Shown here in pieces: positions 1 through 11,499 of a stretch of 64,000 nucleotides of DNA. Position numbers and translations under genes: made by a program. Source of the stretch: Platycnemis pennipes (lineage: Eukaryota; Arthropoda; Insecta; Odonata; Platycnemididae); assembly GCA_933228895.1 (NCBI GenBank), contig OW121854.1, forward strand, positions 55,718,609-55,782,608, in the 5' to 3' direction. How positions within the stretch are numbered: position 1 is the stretch's first letter; each line of letters begins with the position of its first letter. The notes beneath the pieces were generated by a model. It worked only from the letters and a program-made list of their open reading frames with translations, was not told the origin of the DNA and searched no databases.

Positions 1-405
1 AAACCACTTTGGAATACCGTATGCACTCGTGCATATACCCCTGACTCCTCAGAGAGAAAATATTTGACTTATTTATAGCAATATTATTGTAATTCGGAGA
101 ACAGCCGAGGTTATTTTCTCCATTACGGATGGGTGGGTGGCAGTAATTTTGGCAGGATTGCTTTAGGAAATGGACTTTGGGGGCAGCCGCCCTAGACAAG
201 TTGGTAACACACCGGCTTATCATATATTTATATATATGATAAGCCGGTAATAAATCCGATAATATCTAAAATGACCAGCAATTATATATAAGATAAATTA
301 TATCTATAACTATTAGATTTTCATAAGAGACAACAGAACTAGAATTGTCAACCTTAGATCAATATAGTCTATTAACTATTTTATATTCCTTAGAAATAGT
401 TTAAT
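1..405. other. non-coding stretch with one hairpin
   Basis: No coding sequence or known repeat recognised. The only structure is a hairpin at 211-248, listed separately. Confidence 0.5.
211..248. repeat. short AT-rich hairpin
   Basis: Two 17-bp arms (211-227 and 232-248) are exact reverse complements around a 4-nt loop TTAT; the arms begin ACCGGCTTATC. It may be a remnant of a foldback element. No TSD seen. Confidence 0.8.
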
Positions 406-418
406 ATGCGTAGGTATA

Positions 419-570
419 GCAAGATATAGAGCACCTGGCCGGAAATCAGGGGTCCAGGTTCGAGTCCCGGTCAAAGCGAATGATTTTTTTCTCTGTGGAA
501 TATCTTGCTATTGTGCAGTTTCAGCGAGTAACGCCGCTAAAGTTTTCAAGGCCAGTTCGTGAACTTTAAA
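419..570 (+). mobile_element. SINE-B, tRNA-derived, with 13-bp TSD
   Basis: The element starts in a tRNA-like head (GAGCACCTGGCCGGAAATCA), carries a canonical pol III B box (GGTTCGAGTCC), then a run of T and a body shared with 40604-40773. It is flanked by 406-418 and 571-583, a 13-bp direct repeat (ATGYGTAGGTATA) with one mismatch, the expected mark of LINE-mediated insertion. The tRNA head is 5'-truncated compared with the copy near 40.6 kb. It has no coding capacity. Confidence 0.85.
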
Positions 571-583
571 ATGTGTAGGTATA

Positions 584-2111
584 TTCAAACTTATCTTCAA
601 AAAGTAGTATTGTTATGAATTATAACAAGTTTTCAACAGATAATGGAAGGTTTTGATGGATTATCTCTGCTTTGCTTTGCATTTTTGGAAAATCTTTCCT
701 TTCATATGCTGTCTTTCATCATAGTAGTCACTCATCATAGCGGTCGCAGTTCATCCTTGCTTTATTCAGTGCATGCATCCGTTTCTTTATCTCACTATTC
801 CTGATTTACTGATTATTCTACCTTAAATAACGGCATTCATTACCCCACTCTGCTCAGATTAGCACATTACTATAATTTGCCTAACAAACTTTTCGTCAAA
901 AAATACAGAACACTCTCACTACAACCATATGATTGTTATGTAAGCTGGATATTAAATTTTAGAACTATCAGAATTCAAAATAAAATTATGTTCACAGAAA
1001 ATAAAATGTGGCTTTGGAAAAAGGATGTTGAAAACAGGATGGACAGAAAGGAATTAGAACGTAGAAGGGCTGGGAATCGGAAGAGAGGAAAGGAAACTCT
1101 GAGGTAAATTAGGACTCAAAAGTGGGTACATTGGGGAATTAGTTAGAACGAATGACATACTTTTCTCCGTGGTAGAAGTGGGAATATTAGGAGCCTGGGA
1201 TATCAGAGGATTTTTCCAATTTTTTTCCGAGCTGGAGAGGAAAATGAGCAGTGTGAGGAATTTTAAATTTTAAATTCTGGAACTCAGAGCAGAAAAAGTC
1301 CAGAGAAACTCAAATGTAATCGGCAGAGTAATAATAATAACAATCCAATATTGAAAACAAGATTTATATGATATAAATATGCACCCACCGCTACTATAAA
1401 TCGGTAATATTTCGAAATATACTCCATGGTTTTAGTCTTCTATATTGCTTATTTTTAATATTAAGTTAGACTGGAAACTTTTTTTTTCGCTTTTAAACCT
1501 TCTTTATCCTTCGTAAAAAGCAACTCCTGGGTATCAAATAATAAAAGAGTGATTTCATAGTGGTTAATAGCAGAAGAACGATCCCCTGTAGGAAATATAA
1601 GCATAAATTGCTACGGTAGCATCTTCAGATGTTTACACAAAATGAGCCAGAGCAACCGAATTTTGTGATGTTAAATATGTAAATATCGATACATATTAAA
1701 ATTATTTGTAAATTAAAAATAATATGTAACTAATATAGCGATTAATATCATGGAATCATATTTGTGAACCCAGTAGGATTTATTTGCAGATTTCGCGGGT
1801 GAGTAAAAGATGTTTAAAAAAACTTGTGTACATGGTATCCTCTTTATACAAAAAAGTTTCATGGGAGATTAATTGCAATTAAATGCATATATGGTGGGTA
1901 AAGAAGTTGAACTTGTTTGCTTGAAGTCACATGAGTGGTATGTAGAACTCCAATTCAAGGCCGAAAATATAGTGGCGTACGAAGCATGAAGGACGAGAAT
2001 AATTTATCAACTGGTGACTTTCACTTGAAGGATGGTGAGGAATAAATCTAGTTTTGAAAATTAAAATATAGTTTCACAGTGCTCCATTTGATGGGGTTAT
2101 ACCACGCTATC
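584..2111. other. non-coding stretch, no gene recognised
   Basis: AT-rich sequence with short chance ORFs only. At 1606-1628 (minus strand) CTGAAGA is followed by a perfect GCTAC/GTAGC hairpin, a possible remnant of the ribozyme-like module seen elsewhere, but the GAAA half is AATT here. Confidence 0.5.
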
Positions 2112-2557
2112 TTACATTCATCATCATCAGTATTTCAATCCTAGGATTGGTTTACTGCAGCCCTCCATTCTACTCTATTCAGTGTTAATTCCCTCACGCC
2201 CTGGTATGTTTTCTCTTTCACGTCCTTCTTTATTTGCCCTATATACTTGTCCCTTGGTCTTCCTCGCGAGACCTTCCCCTCAATCTTCCCTTCTATTATA
2301 TTTCTAACCAATTCATTGTGCCTCAAGGTATGTCCAATCCATTTGGTTCTTCTTTGCCGTAGGGTTTTCCATATTGCTATTTCTTCATCTCATCTTCTGT
2401 ACACCTCTTCGTTCCTCACTTTATCTGTCCATTTAATCTTCAACATTCTCCTCCAGCACCTTGTTTCGAACGCTTCAATTCTTCGTTGGTCTGCTTTACC
2501 GATGTTCCATGTTCCTCATCCATAGAGTGCCACGCTCCATACGAATGTTTTGAGGAG
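2112..2557 (-). pseudogene. RTE-like LINE (RTE-1), C-terminal end, first half
   Basis: Read on the minus strand this encodes the ORF2 C-terminus typical of RTE-like LINEs: ALYG, then EAFETRCWRRMLKINWTDKV, a GH.LRHN motif, a GRPR motif and a terminal EWRAAVNQS before the stop. The 3' end is an ATG/GAT trinucleotide run. In-frame stops (one after ALYG) and frame changes show it is dead. It continues at 2794-3000 after an inserted foldback element. The same 3' terminus (GTCAAACCAATCCTAGGATT type) recurs across the window. Confidence 0.8.
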
Positions 2558-2568
2558 GTGCTTCCTTG

Positions 2569-2782
2569 ATGTCAACTAATAAGAGCTCTTAGTCACTTCC
2601 ACAGGATTTTATTTAACAAACGACCGGTTTCGGCAGTTACGCCATCTTCAGAACCTGAAGATGGCGTAACTGCCGAAATCGGTCGTTTGTTAAATAAAAT
2701 CCAGTGGAAATGACTAAGAGTTCTTATTAGTTGACATCATGACTACCTTCCACCACGTCGATGCTTCGGACTTTGATTTTAA
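2569..2782. mobile_element. foldback element nested in RTE-1, 11-bp TSD
   Basis: Near-perfect inverted repeat: arm 2569-2651 pairs with 2656-2738 around a 4-nt loop, followed by about 45 bp of single-copy sequence to 2782. The direct repeat GTGCTTCCTTG at 2558-2568 and 2783-2793 is the TSD, and on both sides the RTE-1 reading (RKHL) resumes there. Each arm carries CTGAAGA, T, GGC-GTAACT-GCC and GAAAY, with the self-complementary ACCGGT after it in the minus-strand arm, a hammerhead-like arrangement. No coding capacity. An 11-bp TSD suits retroposition or a Penelope-like mechanism better than a classic cut-and-paste element. Confidence 0.85.
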
Positions 2783-2793
2783 GTGCTTCCTTG

Positions 2794-3000
2794 TTTGCAG
2801 CCGTAGGTTCTTTGAGCACAGTAGTTCTCTCTTCTTCATAAACGCCTCTTTAGCTTGTGCTACTCTTCGCTTGATGCCCGTCGAGCTTCTTCCATCCCAA
2901 GTTATAGTGCTGCCGAGGTAGGTGAAGTTCTCTACTTGTTCCAATTTCACTCCTCGAATTGTGATATTAGCCCTAAGCTTCTCTCTTACATTGGCTTCTC
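2794..3000 (-). pseudogene. RTE-1 LINE, C-terminal end, second half
   Basis: Upstream continuation, on the minus strand, of the copy at 2112-2557. It encodes VENFTYLGSTIT and RVAQAKEAFMKKRELL, the segment just after the RT domain in RTE-like ORF2 proteins (YLG motif), and ends in RKHL exactly at the TSD of the inserted foldback element. The 5' limit near 3000 is approximate. The RT catalytic domain is absent. Confidence 0.8.
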
Positions 3001-3339
3001 ATAAAAGAAACGCCCGTGGTTGGATTCACTCCCTAGGTCCACGGTTTGCCAGGCAGGCACGTTGTTGATAAAAGTAACCCGACCGGTAGAAAAGGGATTG
3101 GCAGCCAATATGAGTGGGGGATTTCAGCCGAAATAGAAAGAACATTGACGTCAGTGATGGAGAGGATAACATATCTTTCTCACAAACTTCTGCTAAGATT
3201 TGAAAGAATGAGAAGACGAACACATCAAGTATTTTTAGATTAGATTGGGTTTTTGTTTTTCTATCGGTCAGGGTACGTTTTATGGACCACTTCTGCTGTC
3301 AGTATATTCGATCACCTAACATACTTGGTACGTCCAGAT

Positions 3340-3660
3340 ACTTTCCTTTCTAATTTTCTGTCCTCCCCAGCTGAGCATAATATTCCGTCATCTACATTAC
3401 AATTGCCACTCGTATGTATTTTCTCCATTGTCCAACAAACTTACATCTCAACCGCCTTATATTTTCCGTACATCTTCTCCTAAGGTCCACGTTTCGATAC
3501 CATACAACGCCAAACTTCCAATCAAACTCCTCCCTGACCTTATATCTATATATTTACAAATGGTTCTTCTCGTAAATTCTCTCATTTTTAGGAAATGACA
3601 CGTCATGACGTCCATAAACGCTTTCAGCATATGTAAATTTTGGTACAAGTGTGCCATCAT
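3340..3660 (-). pseudogene. degenerate RTE-like LINE remnant
   Basis: The minus strand reads SLALYGIETWTLG, a decayed form of the VALYGSETWT motif that follows the RT domain in RTE-like proteins, preceded by FLKMREFTRRTI. Limits are uncertain. Confidence 0.5.
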
Positions 3661-4429
3661 GTAAACTGCAACTAAAGTAGCTGAATGGCTCTAGCGGTTT
3701 TGCACACCGCCCGAATGATTATGTTTAGTTCTGACTTATTTTTCATGGAGATTATCATCACTTACGTTTCTCGTGATTATATACAACTTAATGAAAAATA
3801 TAACTCTGGTTATATATTGTACACTGTAATCTGATGTATCACCAACCAAGGTACCGAGACGGTGTGTGTTTATCAAGGATTATGGAAACCATGGTCGGAT
3901 GGCGTGTGTATACATATTTAAATATATTTACTGTGTGGAATTTGGCTAAGAGTATCATTGCCATTTAACACAGGCATTGTAACGAAATTGCATAAAATTA
4001 CGCCGGAATTACTTCGTTACGTACTTGTGATTATTCCTCATCCCATATCTTTCAATAAACCTGTGATTTTATTTTATTATTTCATTTATCATTAGATGGT
4101 TATCACCACAATAGACATCGTTATGCATATAAACAGCCACAAAGTGACAACACTACACAAAAGAACATAAACTATCATATTGTTTAACAGAACACTTGGT
4201 CACTAAGATCCTATTCAAGGTATTCTTGCAGTGAGTAAAATGGCATAGACAATAGCCCCTTGTACAGTTTAAATTTAAAATTTGTATTACCCATTGCGTC
4301 TTGCATTACTCATTTGTACTCATTACTCAATTGTATTACTCATTGCGTATAATGCTAAAATCAAATCCCTATCGGACTAGCTATCTTGTTCTTTATTTAT
4401 TATTATTATTGGTTTTCTACCGCTGCAGG
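3661..4429. other. non-coding stretch, nothing recognised
   Basis: AT-rich, no open frame of note. A loose tandem of CATTACTCATTTGTACTC-like units lies near 4290-4350. Confidence 0.5.
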
Positions 4430-4439
4430 TAGGTCTAAA

Positions 4440-4745
4440 TGGACAATTTATTCTTCCCAACCCATAAATTTCACACGATGTCCCTCTTCAGCCCCTCATG
4501 CCTTCTGCCTCCCATCATTCTATCCAATCTATCTGTTCCTCTCCTCTCTCTCCTCCGCTTACCCAACGTTCTTCCCTCTATCACTTCTTTCAAAACGCCA
4601 TCCTCTTTCATTAAATTTTCCATTCACACCGTCTGCCTTCTCCTAATTTCATCTATCAAATTTATTTCCTCTCCTACCAATTCTAGCATCTTGCGCTTAG
4701 ACGATATAAATTTAAATACTTCATCTACACCCACCCTGCATCCCA
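4440..4745 (-). pseudogene. RTE-2 LINE C-terminal remnant
   Basis: Pyrimidine-rich on the plus strand; the minus strand carries a decayed RTE-like C-terminus (VIEGRTLGKRRRERG) matching, block for block, the copy at 48930-49570 (shared plus-strand CACACGATGTCCCTCTTCAG). Several stops and frameshifts. Confidence 0.6.
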
Positions 4746-4829
4746 TTCCCGAACTAACAACCCACGCCTCATCTCATCAGTGGTTCCATGCCTGTTACGC
4801 ATCGAGAACACCTAAGGAAGAAAATGTTT

Positions 4830-5030
4830 AAGCATGGGACTGGATGAGAAAGGAGGAGAGAAACCCGGAGTTGGATTTACACTGCTCTTAACGAAAGGCG
4901 CCAAGGGGGCCATGGCTTGACGTCCCATCCAACGGACGGAGTACTGAACTTGGAATGCCATCCTCACGGAATTCTGGTCCCATAGGGTAGGGAGGTAATA
5001 CTCTTGCTACCATTCCACCTATGCCTCTAA
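4830..5030 (-). mobile_element. SINE-A copy, minus strand
   Basis: Shares with many other copies in this window the body motifs GAGAGAAACCCGG, CTGCTCTTAACGAAAGG and a block ending CGGACGGAGTACTGAAC, read here in reverse orientation. The tRNA-like head lies at the high-coordinate end (GGTAGCAAGAGTATTACC on the minus strand) and is decayed. No TSD found. Confidence 0.7.
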
Positions 5031-5727
5031 TCTGGAATTTTTCAAGTCTGTCCCCGTACCTACTCATAGGCGCTTGGGATGGGGCGGAAAGGTACAAGAA
5101 GGGAATGTAAGGGTGGATTTAAGTCCGGCACTCAGTGGACTGTAGCTGTTTGTGACTCATAGTATATCAGCATACTAGCCTCGACGGTGTATTCCCGAGT
5201 GCCGGAGGGCAAGAGCCGTATGATCGAAAAATCGATTTTACTTTAGGCATCGCCAACGGTCGCAAAAGTTCTCAACGGATTCTAACTCAGGATACAATGT
5301 ATGATATCGTGATGTAAGTAACTTTTAGTAGCTCAATGTAGATTTAAACCATATTCCTGCATGAAGATATAAAACAGGGTCCACCATGTTATCCTACATC
5401 TATAAAAATATTACAATTGAATATCGTTACTCATAAGTACTTAAAAACAAAATACTTTCCTTCGCCATGGTATCGTTTTTATCCAAAAGTAGTTTTCCAA
5501 GGTTCAGCATCAGCTTGATTTTGTAGGTTTTCAGGGAAAATTGATAGGAGTTCGATTTTTGCAAAAATGCATCAACTTTTACCCCATGTAAATTGTTAAT
5601 GCGTGATACTCAGGACAAATTGAATGAGGAATCAAATGCATGAATTAATAGAGAATCTCCATGCGAAGTTTCAAAGTCCGGGCAGAAAAAAACTACTTTT
5701 AGACTTTTGACCAACTTTTTTTCCATT
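5031..5727. other. non-coding stretch, nothing recognised
   Basis: No open frame or known repeat apart from the flanking SINEs. Confidence 0.5.
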
Positions 5728-5965
5728 TCTGCCCAGTGTGCGGCGTTGGCATTAGACTGCTCTTAACGAAAGGCTCTAAGAGGACCACGGATTAACATCC
5801 CATCTGACGAACAGAGTACTGTACTCTAAAGCTCTTCATAAAATAACCAACTAGGAGCTGGTTCACCAATGAATATTGCCTGTCACTGCTGGGATTCGAG
5901 TCCGGGCCCACGGTTTGAGAGGCCATTACACTTACCTCTACACCAATCGGCCACTCGAACGCCTC
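5728..5965 (-). mobile_element. SINE-A copy with good tRNA-like head
   Basis: The minus strand reads a tRNA-like head (GGCCGATTGGTGTAGAGG as A box region, GGACTCGAATCCC as B box) followed by the SINE-A body (GACGGA...GTACT, TTAAGAGCAG). This is one of the clearest tRNA-derived heads of the family. No TSD found. Confidence 0.75.
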
Positions 5966-6440
5966 TTGCGTTATATCTTCGGCGTGTGAGCCAAGAAGCA
6001 ATATTTCTGGAATAAATCTACAAAAATGTGAATACGACGATTGATTTGAGACATTATCAATGTTTTCGAGAACGGCTAATCCGCAGCCGAAAAGATAAAT
6101 ATCACCCGACAAGTGTGGTCGTTGCACGTACGTTATCAGTTCCCGCAAAACATATTGAGACGACAGGAACCTTCCAAACGAGGAAAAGACCAGCGTCTCA
6201 ATATTATTGGCTACGATAAACCTCATTCTTGGAGATGGAATGCAAAAAATAACTTTTCAACAAGAGTTCTTCAAAAAGGAAGTCTCCACCCTTATTGATT
6301 ATTAATCGTACCCACGTCATCATATTTGTTTTTCACCCGCTGAGGAGGTGAGCGAATGAATCGCAAAGAATTTCCCTTACTTCAATATAACAGCCTTTGG
6401 GAGGTGAATTTTCGAGCTCCACAAATAAAATCATGGCCGA
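5966..6440. other. non-coding stretch, nothing recognised
   Basis: Short ORFs on both strands overlap the adjacent SINE and resemble nothing I know. Confidence 0.45.
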
Positions 6441-6442
6441 TG

Positions 6443-6520
6443 TGAAACATAGAGGGATCGGGTTGATGTGATGGTTACCATCGATAGGGCCCAAGTTCGA
6501 ATACAGGCAATGGCAAAAGT
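6443..6520 (+). mobile_element. SINE head, truncated
   Basis: tRNA-like stretch GGATCGGGTTGATGTGATGG and a B-box-like AGTTCGAATACAGGC; similar to the head at 52060. The body is missing. Confidence 0.5.
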
Positions 6521-8580
6521 TTTGCATTAGCATACCATTCCCCCAATTGATTGCTATTGAGTTGACAAAAAAACTGCAGTACTTCGTCCGGCCAATGAGG
6601 TTAAACAGTTCACCCCTTGGCGCATTTCATAATAAGCTGGTTTATCTGAACGCCGAGTTTCCCTTCGCCTATCCTTAATTCCCTGAAAAATCTCTCTCTA
6701 AATCTCCACTCTATTACTCTCCAATCAAATGGCGCAAATGACCTTACCGGTCGGTCATTTCACCTGAATAGCTATCTTTGACACATAATATATCATTCAG
6801 AAACGAAATGCAGTAAAAGGAATGATACTGGTAAGAATAACATTCTAGAAGGAACATCACAATGAAAAACCTTCAGATGGATCGCATGAAAACGAGAGTT
6901 TGAGCAATTTGTTGATATTCAAACTGACACCAATTCTTTAATTTCAATGTCAATTTTCGGTGAGAGATACCCTGTAACCTGTCCAGGACTGCTCACTTCG
7001 TGAAATTTCACTTATTGCACGATAAAAATGACTGACCTTTGTAATGTACCAACGCGAAGGGTAATGGAGGGAATAGTCTTGAAATCAGTCATGAAATAAA
7101 TTTGGGACCTATCGTTAGAAGATAAAGGTTTGAAACATATTTTTCATGCGTTATAATATCGCTTGTAAAATTTTTAGTGGCTCCGATTACTACTATTCCA
7201 AAGAAAGTTATCATAAGCTGTGGCCAAAATTCTCTGGCATACAAGTTTCCAAGATGGTTTCTTTTCTCTAAGCGTCTTCATAACAGGATGCAAGATTTGA
7301 TAAAAGCTAGTTTCCTCTTATCGCAGTTTCAGCCATGTTTATCAAATCAAGCAGTTTAATCTTACGTTTACAACAGACACCAAGTACAGCTACGGTAATC
7401 ATTTGATTTTCCACTCGCAAAGGGGCACAAAATGTTTTTATTCGAGCAAATCCATCTTGCAAGCTATGCAAAACCAGGAATGTGCTAACCACAGCTATCA
7501 ATAAAATTCCGTTTTTGCAAAGTATATATTATATTTTGCAGATTAATATGCACAAGTTGGTTGATTTTGACCTCTTAGAACATTGATATTATGCCAAATA
7601 AAATGAAGAGCACATTCACTAAACGGAACAAGTATTCCAATACTAGTTGAATGATTAAATCAGTGTCGTCACAAAATTCACTCATTTTAGTGCATAGGAT
7701 CCGTACCGGAAAGGTTTGGTCGGGAAATTTGAAAGTGAACGGGGAAATCGGCGAGATTTGAGAAAGATCGTTATGATGATAGGGTTAATGTTACAATTTT
7801 AGTAGAACTCGGGTAAGAATCGCTATCAGATCAAATGGTTTTAGAGAATGTAGATGTAATACACCGACCATTCTCTCCAGCGAATAAAATAAAGCCAACA
7901 TAGTGCCTTATCCATCATCATAACTAGTACTTAATCATAGGATTGGTTCAAGCTCTCAAACGTGTTCCACTTCTACATATTGACATAATAATTTTGAGTT
8001 TACTCCCTCCAGGACTTGCTCCATACATCTTCAAATTATTCACCTCTTATTATTATACTGGTGAAGAAAGAGCTCACCAAGCACTAAGCCCAGCAGTGTG
8101 GGAAATCGCTCATCAGGACAAGGAACAGTGTATTCCCTCATGCCACAGTTAGTTTTCTTATATTTGCATATGATGGAGAAAATTATGCCTGTATTTAACA
8201 AATACAGGTTATTAGAATAAATATCTTTAAAGCTGCAGTATAAAATAAGACGGAGAATGAAGGTTCCTCGCGTTTTTTACCAGGTCAGGACTCCATCTAT
8301 GCAGACTCGGATGATACGCCTGGTAAACATCAGATTTTTTATCAGTTAGGAAGAGACAGAGATATTAGATAAAATTTCGTGAAGTTAAAAAAAGATATGA
8401 TGTGGAAACCTCTTCATCCTTCTCCAAGCGAGGGATCAAAAGCACTTATCTCATGACCATCTAAACCTAAACTAACCAGCAGAATACTAGTAATAACAAT
8501 AAAAGAATGTCTTTATATATAAGATCGATAAAAATTCCAGTACCCTCACATTGTGAGGGCCATATTATACTATTGACATT
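6521..8580. other. non-coding stretch, nothing recognised
   Basis: About 2 kb without a recognisable repeat, exon or RNA. Chance ORFs of 60-70 codons only. Confidence 0.45.
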
Positions 8581-8585
8581 GACAT

Positions 8586-9060
8586 TTATTTGTCGTTAAA
8601 ATCACTCACGCCGGTCCAAAATAACTGGAGGTCCTTGAGTATACCCTCAAGAGGAGACGACGGGATGCGCCAGCATCGAGAATGTGATACGGGCACTTCG
8701 CAGCGAGAGAGAGAGATACGGGGAAGGGGAGGCATTTGGTTCGGGGGCAATCGATGGGGGGCAATTACGGGTGGAGGACATCTCAATGCGGCATATCGTA
8801 AGAAAGAGAGAGAGAGAGAGAAAACCAGAGGTTTTCCGGCGTGAAGAAGATGCCCTCCACCGCAAGTTTGTGGAGCGACATCACACGAAAGAATATTACG
8901 ATGAACCCTCCGAGCGAATTTTCGAAGACACGCATCGTGACCAAGGGGGTTAGAATCTACTGGAGAAGGCATCGCAGCTGTTTTGAGAAACCAGCGACCA
9001 TCTTAGTAGGCACAGGCATACGGGCTTCCCACTCGCGATACTCGTACGGATGAAGTTCTT
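8586..9060. other. GA-rich, CpG-containing stretch
   Basis: Contains (GA)n runs at about 8701-8715 and 8805-8822, and overlapping ORFs in several frames (up to 128 codons on the minus strand), the usual result of purine-rich composition. A block near 8943 (AGGGGGTTAGAATCTACTGG) has a diverged relative near 47284. Function unknown. Confidence 0.4.
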
Positions 9061-9525
9061 TTTGTACTCGTTAAAACTTAAAATTGTAAGATGAATAGTG
9101 GGATGCAGTTTTAAAAACTCGTCAAAGAAACAGAGGTGAGTACGAAAATATCAACAATATCTGAATATGTAGTTCAAATATGTTATATCCGAATCAGTTT
9201 TAGTAGTGAAATCAACCCCAGGGTAATAAAATGCATTGATAAAATAAAATAATAATAATAATATTGTAACAAAAATTTATTTCACTCCAACATGAGATAC
9301 AAAAATAATAAAATAAATAGAAAAAGAGAATGAAATTAGGCACCACTGTAGGAAAGTTCCGGTGTTGGGGTTTCCATTCCTTGAATATGGCGTTTATCGG
9401 CAGTTACATGAAAATTAAGAAAATAAAATACAAAAGACTATTCAGCTATACACGAGCTGTGTCCTAACACAATGTGAAAGTATCATCTTATCACACATAT
9501 GTTACTATTAATTTACTGTTACATA
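9061..9525. other. non-coding stretch, nothing recognised
   Basis: AT-rich; no gene or repeat identified. Confidence 0.45.
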
Positions 9526-9775
9526 TCGTCGGCGGATTCTTGAAACCTACTATGTGACCAAAATGCCAAAATTGAATTTTTTGGTATCAAAATGTTCGTC
9601 TCGTCAAGGCGCATCTTCCTATGAAACCTACAATGTGATTTAATTGTGTTAAAATATAAAATAAAATATATTATACTTATATGATAATTATAAAAATACT
9701 CTTTTAAACAGTTTTTTGTGTCTCCTGTAAAATTTTATATTTAGCACATAGTAGGTTTCAAGACTCCGCCGACGA
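9526..9775. mobile_element. Tc1/mariner-type MITE (TA target)
   Basis: About 32-bp terminal inverted repeats beginning TCGTCGGCGGA (left) and ending CCGCCGACGA (right), continuing with ACCTACTATGTG. Flanked on both sides by TA (9524-9525, 9776-9777), the target duplication of the Tc1/mariner superfamily. 250 bp, non-coding, AT-rich centre holding a further partial copy of the TIR (GAAACCTACAATGTGA). Confidence 0.8.
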
Positions 9776-9785
9776 TACGCCAAAA

Positions 9786-9930
9786 ATTCAAGGCGTCGTA
9801 TGAGATATATGGAGCAAGTTGTGAAGGTTGTAAAACAGAAAAATTACGTTGATATCAAAAGGTTGGTCGATAGAGGAATCGAGTGATGGGCTGCGTCAAA
9901 CCAATCCTAGGATTGTTGACCGTTGGTGAT
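9786..9930 (+). pseudogene. RTE-1 LINE 3' end
   Basis: Plus strand encodes the decayed C-terminus RYMEQVVKVVKQKNYVD...RLVDRGIE, then the family 3' terminus GTCAAACCAATCCTAGGATT and a TGGTGATGAAT tail. Compared with 15700-16095 it is 5'-truncated near the right end of the MITE. One stop replaces the W of EWRA. Confidence 0.75.
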
Positions 9931-10229
9931 GAATATTATGGATATTTTTGAATACACAGTTAACAAATCTACCGACATCAAACCTACCTATCCGGCTATT
10001 TTGTTACTTGTTATGACCTCTAATAGTTACGTACCATGTGGAGAGCACTTCAAGTTTACCCTTCGGATGGGCCGTTATTTTCTCCAACAGTATAAGAAAG
10101 TATGTATTCAATTTCACTAAAATTCTCTTCTTCTAAGCCCAAAAAACTTCTAAAGTAAAACTTTGCCCACTTCAAAAATATCCACATTATTCAATACGAT
10201 AGAATATGAATTCATGGCATAATTGAAAT

Positions 10230-10320
10230 GCTAAGACTTCGGGCTGCATTAAACCATCCACTTAAGCTGCCTACGTGACAGCAAAGATGTCGTGGGCTCG
10301 AATACCACGTATGGAAAGTG
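10230..10320 (+). mobile_element. possible tRNA-derived SINE head
   Basis: GGGCTCGAATACCACG resembles a B box with an A-box-like stretch about 40 bp upstream (AAGCTGCCTACGTGACAGC). Weak; the body is not shared with the better families. Confidence 0.3.
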
Positions 10321-10476
10321 GGTTAAGTTTGCCTAACGATTGAACATATGATTGTATTTAACGATGCAACATTAGTTGCTGCAGAATCTAATCAACCCTG
10401 GCGCCCCTGGCTAGTAAGGATTCAAAAAATTGCAACATTTTAAAGATACGTTAGCCTTAGCTGACAGCAACATAAG

Positions 10477-10589
10477 CACTTGAAGATCCTAGTCTTTCGG
10501 GATTTCTTCCGCGTGGATCGATGTTTTTTGGCCCCGAAACATGGATCTACGTGGCAGGTATCCCGGAAGACTAGCATCTTCAACAATGA
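10477..10589. mobile_element. small foldback element
   Basis: Two arms of about 50 bp (10479-10531 and 10535-10587) are imperfect inverted repeats; both contain TTGAAGATNCTAGTCTTYC on opposite strands. Almost no loop. No TSD seen. Resembles the other foldback elements in having GAAGAT and GAAAC segments, but the complete ribozyme-like core is not present. Confidence 0.65.
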
Positions 10590-10699
10590 CGCACCGCGGA
10601 AGCCTACATGGGGCATAAGCTCTTGAGCATTCTCAAATCTTAATGACTTCATGTACTTACCCTTTTATCTTTACTCTCGATGAAGACGTGTTAAACGAA

Positions 10700-10990
10700 T
10701 GACGTGTCCTCCAAAATACGAGGTCTGTTCACTCCAGAAACATACATAATTCTTTTCCACCATTATCTTCGTAATTCTTCTGCTACACTACATTTCGATA
10801 GCTACCAATATTGCAATTCCTGCGGCATTTACCTCCCATTCCTCACTTCTATTAAGATGCATACTCCATATGTAAGCTTTAATCAAATGTTTCCTGCTAC
10901 ACGACAATTAGAATGTTAGAAAATTTGCCATTTCTGTGGATCGTAACCTCTATGCCTCACTTTCGTGAAGGTTCGTTCTCCAGACATATG
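10700..10990 (-). pseudogene. RTE-1 LINE remnant
   Basis: The minus strand carries decayed C-terminal segments KLTYGVCILIEVRNG and MQCSRR-like codons in shifted frames, matching the layout (WSVALYG ... EMWCYRR) of other RTE-1 copies here. Strongly eroded. Confidence 0.45.
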
Positions 10991-11113
10991 TTCCGATAAA
11001 ACGTTTCCGTACATTCAACTTGTATTTCTATCTGTAAGTAGATTTAAAAAGCGATGATGCTATTTTACAGTCGAACGAAACATGGTAAGGATCTTCCCCT
11101 CCTGGTGTGGATG

Positions 11114-11165
11114 CACCCCCTGCCACACACCCTCGAGGTGGCTTGCAGGGTATGTCGCAGACATA
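11114..11165 (+). mobile_element. CR1/L2-like LINE 3' terminus
   Basis: CACCCCCTGCCACACACC, a short loop, then GGTGGCTTGCAGGGTAT: the same 3'-terminal hairpin that ends the full element at 26290-26356. The terminal TAGATG repeats have decayed. The upstream sequence is diverged, so this is probably another subfamily. Confidence 0.7.
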
Positions 11166-11254
11166 GATATAAGTATACATGCACAACCTATCTCCCGATC
11201 GGAGTCGTATAGTGGCTCTTTTCGTGCACGTAATCGCAGCGGGAACCTAAATAC

Positions 11255-11345
11255 AGTAAACTACGATTTTCCGTGCTAATGACTGGTAAAGGGTCACGGA
11301 TAATCGGGAAACACGGATAATCCGCTGTTTGGTTATTTTCGGATT
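11255..11345 (+). mobile_element. pogo/Tigger-like terminal remnant
   Basis: TA followed by CAGTAAACTACGATTTTCCG and two GGATAATC repeats, the pattern of pogo-type (Tc1/mariner superfamily) ends in insects. The opposite end was not found; assignment from recalled family pattern only. Confidence 0.45.
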
Positions 11346-11385
11346 CATTTCTGTACGGTGCGCCGCGGCACACCGTACAGAAATG
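11346..11385. repeat. perfect 15-bp hairpin
   Basis: Arms 11346-11360 and 11371-11385 (CATTTCTGTACGGTG and its exact complement) around a GC-rich 10-nt loop. Could act as a small TIR or be an inverted duplication. Confidence 0.85.
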
Positions 11386-11499
11386 GCAGCGCACCGCCAA
11401 AATAAGAAAACTCTCGAATAAAATATCACTATCTACCAATGAAAAGATCCTCGCTGTACATAATAGCATTTTATGACAAAAAAGAATCCAATAGAGCTC

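Noticed and set aside
8586..9053. Several overlapping ORFs on both strands
   Set aside because: Explained by purine-rich, (GA)n-containing composition that lacks stops.
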